Source: Clostridiales bacterium UBA1389
GTDB taxonomy: Bacteria; Bacillota; Clostridia; Oscillospirales; CAG-382
Reading direction: 5' to 3'
Length of the DNA: 56,873 nucleotides
NCBI GenBank assembly: GCA_002305335.1
Contig: DBQR01000013.1
Location: 14,138 to 71,010, forward strand
In this document: positions 1 to 8,834 of the stretch, piece by piece
Layout: every line of letters begins with the position of its first letter
Position numbering within the stretch: position 1 is the stretch's first letter
Program-made: the position numbers and the translations under genes
The notes under the pieces: generated by a model
The model's database searches: none
What the model was told of the DNA's origin: nothing
Seen by the model: the letters and a program-made list of their open reading frames with translations, nothing else

Positions 1-135
1 GGGGAGAACATCCAAAAGCTGTTGTTCGAGTTCGTTTACCTTTGCCTTGAGCAGTATTGACGCTATCGAAAGGCCGATACCGAATATAAGTCCCAACCCC
101 GCCACCACTGCCGCTGCAATAAGTATTGTTTCCAT
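1..135 (-). CDS. rnfB: RnfB, N-terminal 45 residues (cut by window edge)
   Basis: This is the start of the ferredoxin-type iron-sulfur subunit of the Rnf ferredoxin:NAD+ oxidoreductase. Only the N-terminal membrane anchor is inside the window: METILIAAAVVAGLG followed by a hydrophobic helix and a short charged stretch (KAKVNELEQQL). The iron-sulfur domains lie beyond the edge. The ATG at 135 comes 2 nt after the rnfA stop, which fits the usual C-D-G-E-A-B order. Identification rests on position plus the characteristic short N-terminal helix. Confidence 0.85.
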   Translation of the reverse strand, partial: METILIAAAVVAGLGLIFGIGLSIASILLKAKVNELEQQLLDVLP

Positions 136-137
136 TA

Positions 138-770
138 TTACACTCCTAAAAGGTTTTTAACAATATCCTCGTCGAAGCCGAAAAAGGCCACCGAAAGGAT
201 TGAGGCGGCGATAAGGGTAATGGGTATTCCCTTTAGGAAATCGGGAATATCCGCTTCCGCCATTCTCCGCCTAACTCCGGCAAACAGCACCATTGCCACA
301 AGATAGCCTATTCCGGCTCCGATGGCGTTTACAAGGGCGGAAAGATAGCCGTAGCCTGCGCCGTAGTACACATATCCCGTCCGGTCGGCGCAGAGCACCG
401 TAACGGCAAGCACGGCGCAGTTGGTAGTGATAAGGGGGAGATAAACGCCCAATGCCTTATGGAGGGAAGGAAGGTATTTGTTCATAACCGCCTCCACCAA
501 CTGAACCAGCGAAGCGATAACCAGAATAAACACAATGGTCTGTAAATATTCAAGATTCAGCTTTGCCAGAAGGTATTTTTGTATAGGCCAGGTAACCGCC
601 GTCGCCATTGTCATGACGAAGGTGACCGCAAGGGACATCCCAACGGCGTTTTTCATTTTGTTGGAAACACCCAGGAAGGGGCAGATACCTATTGCCTGGC
701 GTAACACATAGTTTTCGGTCAGTACTGAGGAAATGACTATGGCGATAAGGGAAACGATTAACTTATTCAT
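138..770 (-). CDS. rnfA: Rnf complex integral membrane subunit RnfA
   Basis: RnfA is one of the two homologous integral membrane subunits (with RnfE) of the Rnf complex, which couples electron flow from reduced ferredoxin to NAD+ with Na+ or H+ export. The 210-residue protein is almost entirely hydrophobic, with about six helices. It carries the family pattern of inverted half-repeats with conserved cysteines (QAIGICPFLGVS near residue 30 and ITTNCAVLAV near residue 115), which in the family sit at an intramembrane iron-sulfur centre. It overlaps the end of rnfE by 8 nt, indicating translational coupling. Confidence 0.95.
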   Translation of the reverse strand: MNKLIVSLIAIVISSVLTENYVLRQAIGICPFLGVSNKMKNAVGMSLAVTFVMTMATAVTWPIQKYLLAKLNLEYLQTIVFILVIASLVQLVEAVMNKYLPSLHKALGVYLPLITTNCAVLAVTVLCADRTGYVYYGAGYGYLSALVNAIGAGIGYLVAMVLFAGVRRRMAEADIPDFLKGIPITLIAASILSVAFFGFDEDIVKNLLGV

Positions 771-1440
771 GCACCTTTCCCTCCTTTTTGCTCATGCTGC
801 ATATGGAAGCCGAAGGGCAGCCGTCGCACAGGTTTTCGGGATTTTTCCTTTTGGCAAGCCTGCTTACCGTTGCGATAAGAATGCCATAGACGAAGAATCC
901 TCCCGCGGTGGCGGTGAATATGCCTATGGGGGACATAAAGGATTTGGTTATTGCAATTCCGAAAACCGTTCCGGAACCCAAAAGCTCCCTAATAATACCC
1001 ATTGTGGTTATGGCAAGGGTAAAGCCCAGCCCCATTCCCGCCCCGTCAAGGAGGGAGGGGATAATTTTATTTTTTGAGGCGAAAACCTCCGCCCGGGCAA
1101 GAATAATACAGTTTACCACTATCAACGGTAAAAACACTCCCAACGCCTTGTCCAGGGAGGGCACATAGGCCTTGACCACCATCTGGACTACGGAAACGAA
1201 GGAGGCGATAACCGTAATAAAGGCGGGTATCCTCACCGAATCGGGAATAACCTTTCTTAATGCCGAAATAACCGCGTTTGAGCAGATAAGCACAAAGGAG
1301 GCGGCAATTCCCATTCCGAGAGCATCCAGAGCATTTTTGGAGATGGCGATGGTGGGGCAGGTACCGAGTAACAGAATCAGGGTGGGGTTTTCCCGGATAA
1401 TTCCCTTTGTGAATTCTCTCAGGTTGCTTTTTGCAGACAT
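763..1440 (-). CDS. rnfE: Rnf complex integral membrane subunit RnfE
   Basis: This is the second RnfA/NqrD-like membrane subunit of the Rnf complex. The 225-residue product is hydrophobic with conserved cysteines in LLLGTCPTIAIS and LIVVNCIILARAEVFA. A short cysteine-containing tail (CDGCPSASIC near residue 205) follows the last helix. This tail is an extra on top of the common core and could bind metal, though that is only inference. The ATG at 1440 overlaps the rnfG stop by one base (TAATG), so the genes are coupled. Confidence 0.95.
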   Translation of the reverse strand: MSAKSNLREFTKGIIRENPTLILLLGTCPTIAISKNALDALGMGIAASFVLICSNAVISALRKVIPDSVRIPAFITVIASFVSVVQMVVKAYVPSLDKALGVFLPLIVVNCIILARAEVFASKNKIIPSLLDGAGMGLGFTLAITTMGIIRELLGSGTVFGIAITKSFMSPIGIFTATAGGFFVYGILIATVSRLAKRKNPENLCDGCPSASICSMSKKEGKVHE

Positions 1441-1976
1441 TACTTAACCCCCCCTTCCGTAATTGCGCTATAGCTTTCGGCCGCTTTATTCACCGCGTCG
1501 GCAATTCCCTTTGCGGTACGGGTTGCCCCTGTCAGGCCGTCGATATTTTTCCCCACCTCAAAGGCGGTGACCGTCTTTCCCTTGTATTCGTCGGCAAGAC
1601 CTTCGTCAATGGCCTTCCCGCCGATGGAAGGGGTTTCGGTATGGGAAATCACCTTTACGTTTGTTATAACGCCCTTACTGTCGATACCCGTCATAACCTT
1701 TATTTCCCCACCGTAGCCGTTTGCCGCAGTAACAAAGATATAGCCTAAAATGCCGCCGTCCTTATCCAGACACTCAACGTAGCTTTCCTTTTCGTTGTAG
1801 CTGGAAGCATCCGGGAACACCACTTCCCGGAGCCTGTCTTCCGCACCCTTATTATTCCGGGCGATTTTATCCTTGGTAAGCTCGTTTGTCACCGCCAGCA
1901 GCAGCACCGAAAACAGGCAGATAAAGAAAAGGGAAAGAACAGGATATAAAACATCCTTGAATTTTGAATTTTTCAT
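1440..1976 (-). CDS. rnfG: Rnf complex FMN-binding subunit RnfG
   Basis: RnfG carries covalently bound FMN on the outer face of the membrane and passes electrons within the Rnf complex. The 178-residue protein has one N-terminal membrane helix (about residues 9-30) and an FMN-binding domain. It ends with the flavinylation motif TGATRT at residues 149-154, where the last Thr is the expected attachment site for FMN by ApbE. The apbE gene lies in the same operon (5211-6227). The start ATG overlaps the rnfD stop by 4 nt and has an AGGAGG-type ribosome site. Confidence 0.95.
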   Translation of the reverse strand: MKNSKFKDVLYPVLSLFFICLFSVLLLAVTNELTKDKIARNNKGAEDRLREVVFPDASSYNEKESYVECLDKDGGILGYIFVTAANGYGGEIKVMTGIDSKGVITNVKVISHTETPSIGGKAIDEGLADEYKGKTVTAFEVGKNIDGLTGATRTAKGIADAVNKAAESYSAITEGGVK

Positions 1977-2947
1977 TTTAACGCCCTCCTTTTTGACCCG
2001 AAGGGAACGGGGGAAAACAGGTTGTCGATTGCGGGGTTTATAATGTTCATAACCAGAATGGCATAGGAAACCCCCTCCGGCATTTTGCCGTAAAGGCGGA
2101 TAAGCATGGTGATAAGACCGCAGCCTACTCCGAATACCGCTTTACCCCAGTTGGAAATGGGGGAGGTAGCGTAGTCGGTGGCCATAAACACCGCCCCGAA
2201 CAAAAGTCCGCCGGACATAACCTGAAGCAGCACGTCCTCACCGCTTATTAAGGCAATAAGGGCGGCGCTTCCCACAAAGGACAAGGGGATTATGGGGTTG
2301 ATAATCTTTCTCGCAACGAGATATATAAAGCCGATAAGTACTGCGATTACGCTGGTTTCGCCTATACAGCCCCCCCTGTTGCCGATAAACAAATCAAAAT
2401 ATTTATATGCCCCGCTTCCCGCTGCTAAGGGGGTGGCGTTGGTTATTGCGTCGGTGGCGGCCGAAGTTGCCGAAGTGGTTGCCGAGGTGGCGGCGGCAGC
2501 GGCGTCCGCCATGAACACCGTGCCCGAATAAATTGCCATGGAGGAAAAGGAAAGCAGCAGTATAATCCTTGCGGTACAGGCGGGGTTGGCGAAGTTGAAG
2601 CCTATCCCCCCAAACATCTGCTTTACCACAACAATCGCCACTACCGCACCGAACATGGCGGCGAAATAGTCGCAACCTGGAGGTAGTATAAGACCGAGTA
2701 TTACCCCCGTAACCGCCGCCGAAAGGTCCCCCGCCGTCTGCTGGCGTTTCATGACTATGCGGCTTATATATTCGGTCAGGATGGCGGTGGCGGTGGTTAT
2801 TGCTACCAATAACAATGCCCTGAAACCGAAATAAATCGTACCGGCGATGACACAGGGAACCAGGGCTATAAGCACGTCCCCCATTATTCCCCGGGTGGTT
2901 TTTTCGCCTCTTATATGGGGCGAGGAAGAAACAATTAAGCTATCCAT
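1973..2947 (-). CDS. rnfD: Rnf complex membrane subunit RnfD
   Basis: RnfD is the NqrB-like membrane subunit of the Rnf complex. I place the start at 2947 (MDSLIVSSSPHIRG) because it has a GGGGGAAGGG ribosome site and begins just after the rnfC stop. A longer open frame reaching 3058 would run inside rnfC. The product of 324 residues is polytopic and includes the conserved MATDYATSP segment. An unusual low-complexity Ala/Thr loop (AAAAATSATTSATSAATDA, about residues 150-168) sits between helices, probably on the outer face. Confidence 0.93.
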   Translation of the reverse strand: MDSLIVSSSPHIRGEKTTRGIMGDVLIALVPCVIAGTIYFGFRALLLVAITTATAILTEYISRIVMKRQQTAGDLSAAVTGVILGLILPPGCDYFAAMFGAVVAIVVVKQMFGGIGFNFANPACTARIILLLSFSSMAIYSGTVFMADAAAAATSATTSATSAATDAITNATPLAAGSGAYKYFDLFIGNRGGCIGETSVIAVLIGFIYLVARKIINPIIPLSFVGSAALIALISGEDVLLQVMSGGLLFGAVFMATDYATSPISNWGKAVFGVGCGLITMLIRLYGKMPEGVSYAILVMNIINPAIDNLFSPVPFGSKRRALK

Positions 2948-2961
2948 GCTACCCTTCCCCC

Positions 2962-4296
2962 TTACTTCTGCTTTGATTCCCTGAGCAGGGATTTTGCCAG
3001 TCTCATTCTCTGGGTCATATACCGGTATGCTGGACACACATAGGTGCAGCAGCCGCATTCGATACAGCTGTTAACCTTCAGCCTTTCAAGAGTGTCGAAA
3101 TCCTTTTGGTCCGCAGCCTTGGCGATGTTTACCGGGTGAAGCTTCATGGGACACCTGTAAACGCATCTTCCGCAGCGGATACAGTCGGATTCCTCCGGCG
3201 TTTCCCCCGCTTTTTCGTCAAAGGCAATCAAGGCGTTGTTTTGCTTTAATACCGGCAGGGAAAGGTCGGACACCGCAACCCCCATCATGGGACCCCCCAT
3301 TATAAGCTTTTTAAAGTCTGTGACGTTGCAGAATTCCAGAACTTTCTTTATCGGGGTGCCTATGGGAACAAGCAGGTTCCGGGGGTTTTCCACCCCATTC
3401 CCGTCTACGGTTATCCGTCTTGAAATAAGGGGAATTCCCGTTTTAAGATAATGTGCTATAAAAGACAATGTGGTGACGTTCATTACCACGCAGCCCACGT
3501 CAAGGGGGAGCTTGCCTTCCGGCACAACCCGCTTGGTGCAGGCGTAAATGAGCATTTTTTCCGCCCCCTGGGGATAGCGGGTTTTCAGCTTTAATACCTT
3601 GACCTTATCGTGGGGGTCGTTGGTGGAGCTTTCGGCGATATTCGTCAGCAGCTCAATGGCGTCGGGCTTGTTTTCCTCTACGCCGATAATCACCCGCTTA
3701 AAGCCGAAAAGCTCAAGGAAAGTGTAAACCCCCGACATGATGTTCCATGAATTTTCGATTATTTCCCGGTGGTCGGAGGTGATATAGGGTTCGCATTCCG
3801 CAGCGTTTACAATAAGGGTGTCCACCTTGTCGCTTGTGACGTTGATTTTGACATGGGTGGGGAACCCCGCTCCCCCCAGTCCTACGGCACCGGAGTTTTT
3901 AACGGCGTCTATCAGATCCTCTTTGGTTTTTATTACGGGCGGGGAAATCTCCGGCGAAAGTTCCTGAAGACCGTCGGATTCGATAAAGACCGCATCGCAT
4001 TTTTCCCCGTTCGGCATTCTTATTTTGTCGATTTTTTTTACGGTACCCGAAACGGAGGAATGAATGGGGGAGGCTACAAAGGAGGTGGCCTCTGCAATCT
4101 TCTGACCCACATATACCTTGTCCCCCACGTTCACGCAGGGGGAGCAGGGTTTTCCGATATGCTGGGACATGGGTAAAATTACCTCATCCGGCACAGGCAG
4201 AGTTACCGTCTGACTTTGGGAAGTATTTTTGTTGTGAGCCACCCTCACCCCGCCGAACAACCGGTAGGGCTTTTTGGGAAACAGGGGATTATCCAT
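2962..4296 (-). CDS. rnfC: Rnf complex NADH-side subunit RnfC
   Basis: RnfC is the peripheral flavo-iron-sulfur subunit where NAD+ is reduced. Visible features are the N-terminal biotinyl-like region (YRLFGGVRVAHNKN), the glycine-rich nucleotide/FMN segment GAVGLGGAGFPTHVK, and two C-terminal 4Fe-4S motifs (CIRCGRCVYRCP and CIECGCCTYVCP). The start at 4296 (MDNPLFPKK) follows an AAAGGAAG ribosome site. A longer frame to 4326 has no better site. It is first of the six rnf genes, downstream of the Gx-type membrane gene. Confidence 0.95.
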   Translation of the reverse strand: MDNPLFPKKPYRLFGGVRVAHNKNTSQSQTVTLPVPDEVILPMSQHIGKPCSPCVNVGDKVYVGQKIAEATSFVASPIHSSVSGTVKKIDKIRMPNGEKCDAVFIESDGLQELSPEISPPVIKTKEDLIDAVKNSGAVGLGGAGFPTHVKINVTSDKVDTLIVNAAECEPYITSDHREIIENSWNIMSGVYTFLELFGFKRVIIGVEENKPDAIELLTNIAESSTNDPHDKVKVLKLKTRYPQGAEKMLIYACTKRVVPEGKLPLDVGCVVMNVTTLSFIAHYLKTGIPLISRRITVDGNGVENPRNLLVPIGTPIKKVLEFCNVTDFKKLIMGGPMMGVAVSDLSLPVLKQNNALIAFDEKAGETPEESDCIRCGRCVYRCPMKLHPVNIAKAADQKDFDTLERLKVNSCIECGCCTYVCPAYRYMTQRMRLAKSLLRESKQK

Positions 4297-4326
4297 AAAA
4301 CTTCCTTTCTGTGCAGTCTGGCACAT

Positions 4327-4848
4327 TTAGGTTTTATTATTCATAAGAACTTTATCAGACAGCAGTTTTTGCATAAAATACAATGTAAGTCCGGTAAGGG
4401 TTCCGGTTACCGCCCCGAAGCATAAAAGCACCGGCAGGTAGTAAAAGGCGGCTTTGCCGATAAATAAAGAATAAACCGCCACCTGCACAATGTTGTGGAC
4501 TTCCGCCCCCATAAGCCCCGCTCCGATACAGCCGAAACGGCCTTTTTTGTCGGAAAAAATAAGAATTATGACTACGGTGGAGGCAAGCCCCCCGGAAACC
4601 GAAAGGACAAAGGCGGTAAAACCTCTTGTCAAAAGCACGAACACGCTTTTAATTATGCTTATCGAAACCGCCGACACAAAGGAAACATTCTTTGCCGCCG
4701 CCATTACCGCCACATTGGAAAAGCCGATTTTAATCCCCGGCGGCAGCAGGGGGGAGAGAGGGAATAATGTTTCAAGAAAGGACGCGGCTATGGCAAAGGC
4801 GGAAAGTAGGCCGCTTAAGGCTATCTTAAAGGAGGGTTTGTTTGTCAT
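4327..4848 (-). CDS. Gx transporter / heptaprenyl diphosphate synthase component I-like membrane protein
   Basis: The product is a hydrophobic protein of about 173 residues with five to six predicted helices. It resembles the Hpre_diP_synt_I / 'Gx transporter' family, which often sits beside NusG-domain-II and ApbE genes in Rnf operons. Its molecular role is not established. Suggestions include uptake of a cofactor precursor or a role in flavin or quinone supply. The start is uncertain: ATG at 4848 lies 4 nt past the upstream stop without a clear ribosome site, and a TTG at 4872 is the alternative. The family call is by pattern and context. Confidence 0.75.
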   Translation of the reverse strand: MTNKPSFKIALSGLLSAFAIAASFLETLFPLSPLLPPGIKIGFSNVAVMAAAKNVSFVSAVSISIIKSVFVLLTRGFTAFVLSVSGGLASTVVIILIFSDKKGRFGCIGAGLMGAEVHNIVQVAVYSLFIGKAAFYYLPVLLCFGAVTGTLTGLTLYFMQKLLSDKVLMNNKT

Positions 4849-4852
4849 ATTG

Positions 4853-5230
4853 TCAGCCGGTAATTCCGTCAAGGGGTATTTTTCCCTCGCCGGTTATGCG
4901 TATCGAAACCCTTGCGGGTACGCAGGAGGCCATTTCCCCCCTTTTCGAAAGTATGCCGAATTTTATGCACAGCTTGTCCGGACAGCTTGATTGTGTAAAG
5001 CCTATCCCCTTGGGGGAAACGGTTATTTCCACGTCCAGATCCCCCTTTACGGTAAAGGTGTATTCCTCGGTTACCTCCGAAAGATTGACGGTTTTAACAA
5101 TGCTGCCGTCGTATTCGATAACCGCAATACGTCCCCTGCCGCTTCTGAGAAAAAACATAGTCATAATCCCGGCGGAGATAAGGATTACGGCGATTATAAT
5201 ATCCGCTTTTTTAATCAGCCGGGTTTTCAT
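4853..5230 (-). CDS. NusG domain II-containing membrane-anchored protein
   Basis: The 125-residue protein has one N-terminal membrane helix (residues 10-28) and an extracytoplasmic domain of the NusG_II type, including the GFTQSSCPDKLCIKFG segment with its paired cysteines. Such proteins are typical neighbours of apbE and rnf genes in Clostridia, and a link to flavin or redox maturation is inferred from that neighbourhood only. The gene overlaps the end of apbE by 20 nt. No transcription-elongation role is implied by the domain name. Confidence 0.85.
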   Translation of the reverse strand: MKTRLIKKADIIIAVILISAGIMTMFFLRSGRGRIAVIEYDGSIVKTVNLSEVTEEYTFTVKGDLDVEITVSPKGIGFTQSSCPDKLCIKFGILSKRGEMASCVPARVSIRITGEGKIPLDGITG

Positions 5231-6227
5231 CGGTTATCACCGTATATTTGTTAGTGGATTCAAAGCTGTCCGCAAGACCTTTGGTTATATATATCTGTTT
5301 ATCGGTGGTTATGAATACCACTTCCGCCGAGTATTCCTCCAAAAGGGGGATAGAATTATCTATTCCCATACAGAAAAAAGCCGAAGCGAGCATATCCGAA
5401 AGCCCGCCGTCATCACACACCACCGTTACGGATATTAGATTGTTGAAAACCGGGTAGCCGGTATCCGGGTCAAGCAGGTGATGATAAACCATGCCGTCTT
5501 TTTCAAAATTTTTTTCATAGCTTCCCGAAGTGGAAATAAAGGTATCGGTTGTTTTAATTTTGCCTATAAGGGAGGCGGTGTCGAAGGGATTTCTTATGCC
5601 TATTGTGAATTTTTCCCCGTTTTTCGACCCGTAAACCCCCACGCTTCCCCCTACGGTAACCACGGCTCCGGAAATACCCGCTTTTTTATATTCGTTTACC
5701 GCAACTTCGCAGGCTTCCCCCTTGCCGGCGGCGGAAAGGTCGATTTCAACCCCCCCCGTAAGAGATACGGTTTTCCCCTCGATTTTTATATTTTCATAGC
5801 CCGTGTTTTCAAGGGCTTTGTTGATATCTTCCTCCGAAGGGAGGGAGGGGGAATCTCCGTCAAAGCCCCACAGCTTAACCAGCTTCAATACGGTTATGTC
5901 GTATTTGCCCCGGGTTTCCTCCGACAGCTTAACCGACTGGGAAATAAGCTCGAACACCTTTTCCGAAGGGGTCAGGGTTTTATCTTTATTGAGGTCAGCA
6001 AGCTGGCTGTTGTCTTTCCGGTAGGAAATCTCCATATCAAGGGCTTTTATGGCCTTTATTGCGTCGTTTAAAATTTCTTCGTCGCCGCCGTAAACTGTCT
6101 GGGTAACAACGGCTCCCATGGCAAAGGAGGTGCTGCTTTTCTTACTGTTTTCCCCGTTATCAAGAGCGCAGGAACAGACAAGCAGGGCAAGCAGAAAGGC
6201 TATGCAGATTAATGCTCTTTTTTTCAT
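5211..6227 (-). CDS. apbE: FAD:protein FMN transferase ApbE (lipoprotein)
   Basis: ApbE transfers FMN from FAD to a threonine of exported flavoproteins such as RnfG and RnfD. The start at 6227 (MKKRALICIAFLLALLVCSC) gives a lipoprotein signal with a lipobox cysteine and has a GGAGG ribosome site 8 nt upstream. Visible family segments are the S/T-rich FAD-binding core, DLSAAGKGEACE (equivalent of the usual GGIAKG region), VTVGGSVGVYG, ISTSGSYEKNF, and HHLLDPDTGYPV followed by the metal-site Asp/Ser segment (SDMLASAFF). It is first in the rnf operon, so the flavinylating enzyme is made with its targets. Confidence 0.95.
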   Translation of the reverse strand: MKKRALICIAFLLALLVCSCALDNGENSKKSSTSFAMGAVVTQTVYGGDEEILNDAIKAIKALDMEISYRKDNSQLADLNKDKTLTPSEKVFELISQSVKLSEETRGKYDITVLKLVKLWGFDGDSPSLPSEEDINKALENTGYENIKIEGKTVSLTGGVEIDLSAAGKGEACEVAVNEYKKAGISGAVVTVGGSVGVYGSKNGEKFTIGIRNPFDTASLIGKIKTTDTFISTSGSYEKNFEKDGMVYHHLLDPDTGYPVFNNLISVTVVCDDGGLSDMLASAFFCMGIDNSIPLLEEYSAEVVFITTDKQIYITKGLADSFESTNKYTVITDENPAD

Positions 6228-6254
6228 ACCTACCTCCGCCAATAAATTCATTTC

Positions 6255-6283
6255 ATTGTATCACAAACGGTTATTAATTTCAA
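6255..6283 (-). promoter_or_regulatory. Sigma-A type promoter of the apbE-rnf operon
   Basis: On the minus strand, TTGAAA (6278-6283) and TACAAT (6255-6260) are separated by exactly 17 bp. Transcription would start near 6248, giving a short leader of about 20 nt that still contains the GGAGG site in front of apbE. No operator or riboswitch fits in so short a leader. Confidence 0.75.
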
Positions 6284-6333
6284 TAATTATTAAAACATAT
6301 ATTTTTATAATTCGGCTTTTTTGGGTTATGTAC

Positions 6334-6362
6334 TTGATTTTGACTGCCTCATAAACTATAAT
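6334..6362 (+). promoter_or_regulatory. Possible promoter in front of the small membrane protein
   Basis: On the plus strand TTGATT (6334-6339) and a perfect TATAAT (6357-6362) are 17 bp apart. A start near 6369 would leave almost no leader and would cut off the AGGTGA sequence before the GTG at 6374. Either the first gene is read from a near-leaderless message, or this promoter mainly serves recD2 and the genes behind it. Confidence 0.5.
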
Positions 6363-6373
6363 GAGGTGATATT

Positions 6374-6655
6374 GTGGCTGAATGGCTTAAGGTTTTTATA
6401 ATAGTTTTCGCCTCCTACGGCATTTATTCGGCGGTAAGGGATATTGTAATATTATTGTTCGGGAACAAAAAAGAGGAAATATATATATACTTAACGCCCG
6501 AAAGGGTTTTTGACGGCAAATGGGATATGGTCATATCCTCCGAGGACGAGGACAGAATACTCAATGCGTTAAGCGGGGAATACGAAAAAATCTATATACT
6601 GCGCGGGGGAAATAAGTGGACGGAGAATACATCGAAGGAAGAGTGGAAGAAATAA
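6374..6655 (+). CDS. Small membrane-anchored protein of unknown function
   Basis: I do not recognise this 93-residue protein. It begins with GTG after an AGGTGA site. It has a hydrophobic N-terminal part (about residues 4-30, FIIVFASYGIYSAVRDIVILLFG) and then a soluble, acidic region (IYIYLTPERVFDG, ISSEDEDRILNALSG). Its 3' end overlaps recD2 by 40 nt, so the two are likely cotranscribed and coupled. The codon pattern matches its neighbours, which supports it being real. Confidence 0.7.
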   Translation: MAEWLKVFIIVFASYGIYSAVRDIVILLFGNKKEEIYIYLTPERVFDGKWDMVISSEDEDRILNALSGEYEKIYILRGGNKWTENTSKEEWKK

Positions 6656-8814
6656 TATTTTCCAACCCCACCAACGGCTATACCGTTTGCGTCGTCGGCG
6701 CAAAAGAGAGCATGGTTACGGCGGTGGGGATTATGCCCTTTCTCACCGAAGGGGAAAACATAAAAGCAAGGGGATTCTGGCAGAACCACCCCACCTTCGG
6801 CAGGCAGTTCAAGGTGGAGGTGTTTGAAAAGGAGCTCCCCGAGGATGAGGACGCCCTTTACCGCTACCTTGCCTCCGGCTCCATAAAGGGAATAGGCCCC
6901 GTCACCGCAAGGCGGATAATCGACCGCTTCGGGGAGGATACCATTTCGGTTATGGAGCACAACCCCGAATGGCTTTCGGAAATAAAGGGAATTTCCAAAA
7001 ACCGCGCCAAAGAAATCGGGGAATCCTTCGCTTTGCAGTTCGGGGCAAGGGAGGCGATGATATTTTTAAACAAATATTTCGGTCCCTCCCTTTCGGTAAG
7101 AATCTATAAAAAGTACCGTTCCGCCTCTGCCGACATTATAAAATGCAACCCCTACCGGCTGTGCTATGAGATTCCGGGAATAGGCTTCGAAAAAGCCGAT
7201 CAGGTGGCACAGAACATGGGCTTTCCTTCCGATTCCCCCGAACGGATAGAAGCGGGACTGCTCCATGTGCTTATGGACGTGGCTTACCAGAACGGCCACT
7301 GCTACCTCCCCGGGGATATGCTGATTCAGGAAAGCCGGAAGCTCCTTGAGGTGGGGGACGACCTTATAACCAACGCCCTTGGGGAATGCGTAAAGCGGGG
7401 GGAAATAAAAAGAAACGACTTTAACGCCACACCCTGTTTTGCCTTGTCTTTTATTTACTATGCAGAATCATATATAGCCTCGAAGCTAAAACTGTTAAGC
7501 CAAAATTCCCTCACCTTTCCGGTGGAGGGGATTGAGGAACAGATAAGCCTTTCCCAGGAAAAGCAGTCGATAGTCTATGACGAAATGCAGGTTACCGCCA
7601 TAAAAAATGCGGTAAACCACGGTTTAAGCATAGTCACCGGCGGTCCCGGTACGGGAAAAACCACGGTTATCAAGGCCGTTATAGACATTTTTGAATCACT
7701 CGGGGTTAAATACATGCTTGCCGCCCCCACCGGCAGGGCTGCCAAGCGGATGTCCGAAACCTCCGGCAGGGAGGCAAGAACCATACACCGATTGCTTGAG
7801 GTGGTGTATTCCGAAGACGACAGGCCGGTTTTTTCCCGCAACGAGGACAATCCCCTCCCCGCCAAAGCTTTTATTATCGACGAAACCTCAATGGTTGACG
7901 TGTTTCTTATGGAGGCCTTTCTGCGGTCTGTCAAGCCCGACAGCATGGTGGTGTTTATCGGCGACGCCGACCAGCTCCCCCCCGTGGGTCCCGGCGACGC
8001 CTTGAACGATATAATTTTCTCAGGTTGTTTTAAAGTAACCCGTTTGATGCATATTTTCCGCCAGGCGGAAAAATCCTTGATTATAGTCAACGCCCACCGG
8101 ATAAACAACGGGGAGGAACCCTATCTTAAACGGAAAGACGGCGATTTTTTCTTTATTGAAAAGCATAACCCCGCGGAACTTCAGAACTTGGTGTCCTCCC
8201 TCTGCAAGGACAGGCTTCCGGCAGCTTACGGATTCAATCATCTTGAGGATATTCAGGTGATAACCCCCACCCGCCGGGGGGATTGCGGCACCAGGGAATT
8301 AAACAAGGTGCTGCAGCAGTCCCTTAACCCCCCATCCAGATACAAAAAGGAAAGAAAGTACGGCGACACCGTCTTTCGTGAAGGGGACAAGGTAATGCAG
8401 GTAAGGAACAACTACGACCTTGTCTGGTATAAGGAAGGTGAGGAGGGGACCGGCGTATTCAACGGGGACATAGGTATTATCGTTAGCATTGACCCCAAGG
8501 GCGATACCGTAACCATTGACTTCGACGGGCGAATCTGCGAATATGAAATGACAAACGCCGACGATCTGGAGCTTGCCTATGCGGTGACGGTGCATAAAGC
8601 CCAGGGAAGCGAATATAATGCGGTGATTGTGCCTCTGCTCAAATGCCCCTACCCGCTGATGACACGAAACCTCCTTTACACCGCGGTGACAAGGGCAAAA
8701 CAGCTGCTTATCGCCGTGGGCGATACGGCGGTTATAAACCATATGGCGTCAAACAACAAAAAAGACATCAGATTTACCTCATTACCCTATTTGCTGAAGA
8801 ATGAACAAATATAA
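6616..8814 (+). CDS. recD2: RecD2-type superfamily 1 DNA helicase
   Basis: RecD2 is a 5'-3' DNA helicase found in bacteria outside a RecBCD complex, acting in DNA repair and replication-fork maintenance. The 732-residue protein has the family order. It starts with an N-terminal OB-like domain (EGRVEEIIFSNPTNGYTV). Helix-hairpin-helix repeats follow (IKGIGPVTARRIID and GISKNRAKEI, then IPGIGFEKADQVA). The motor has Walker A (GGPGTGKTTVI, about residue 340), Walker B (IIDETSMVD), and C-terminal motifs including AVTVHKAQGSEY and YTAVTRAK. It starts with GTG at 6616 after a GGGGGA site. Length is normal for the family. Confidence 0.95.
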   Translation: MDGEYIEGRVEEIIFSNPTNGYTVCVVGAKESMVTAVGIMPFLTEGENIKARGFWQNHPTFGRQFKVEVFEKELPEDEDALYRYLASGSIKGIGPVTARRIIDRFGEDTISVMEHNPEWLSEIKGISKNRAKEIGESFALQFGAREAMIFLNKYFGPSLSVRIYKKYRSASADIIKCNPYRLCYEIPGIGFEKADQVAQNMGFPSDSPERIEAGLLHVLMDVAYQNGHCYLPGDMLIQESRKLLEVGDDLITNALGECVKRGEIKRNDFNATPCFALSFIYYAESYIASKLKLLSQNSLTFPVEGIEEQISLSQEKQSIVYDEMQVTAIKNAVNHGLSIVTGGPGTGKTTVIKAVIDIFESLGVKYMLAAPTGRAAKRMSETSGREARTIHRLLEVVYSEDDRPVFSRNEDNPLPAKAFIIDETSMVDVFLMEAFLRSVKPDSMVVFIGDADQLPPVGPGDALNDIIFSGCFKVTRLMHIFRQAEKSLIIVNAHRINNGEEPYLKRKDGDFFFIEKHNPAELQNLVSSLCKDRLPAAYGFNHLEDIQVITPTRRGDCGTRELNKVLQQSLNPPSRYKKERKYGDTVFREGDKVMQVRNNYDLVWYKEGEEGTGVFNGDIGIIVSIDPKGDTVTIDFDGRICEYEMTNADDLELAYAVTVHKAQGSEYNAVIVPLLKCPYPLMTRNLLYTAVTRAKQLLIAVGDTAVINHMASNNKKDIRFTSLPYLLKNEQI

Positions 8815-8834
8815 AAAACGGAAGGGAAAAGCAT

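Noticed and set aside
1973..3058. RnfD starting at 3058 with an extra 37 residues
   Set aside because: The extension lies inside rnfC and the ATG at 2947 has its own strong ribosome site and the normal family N-terminus.
6340..6362. TTGACT (6340-6345) as the -35 for the TATAAT at 6357
   Set aside because: The spacer would be only 11 bp; TTGATT at 6334 with 17 bp is the better match.
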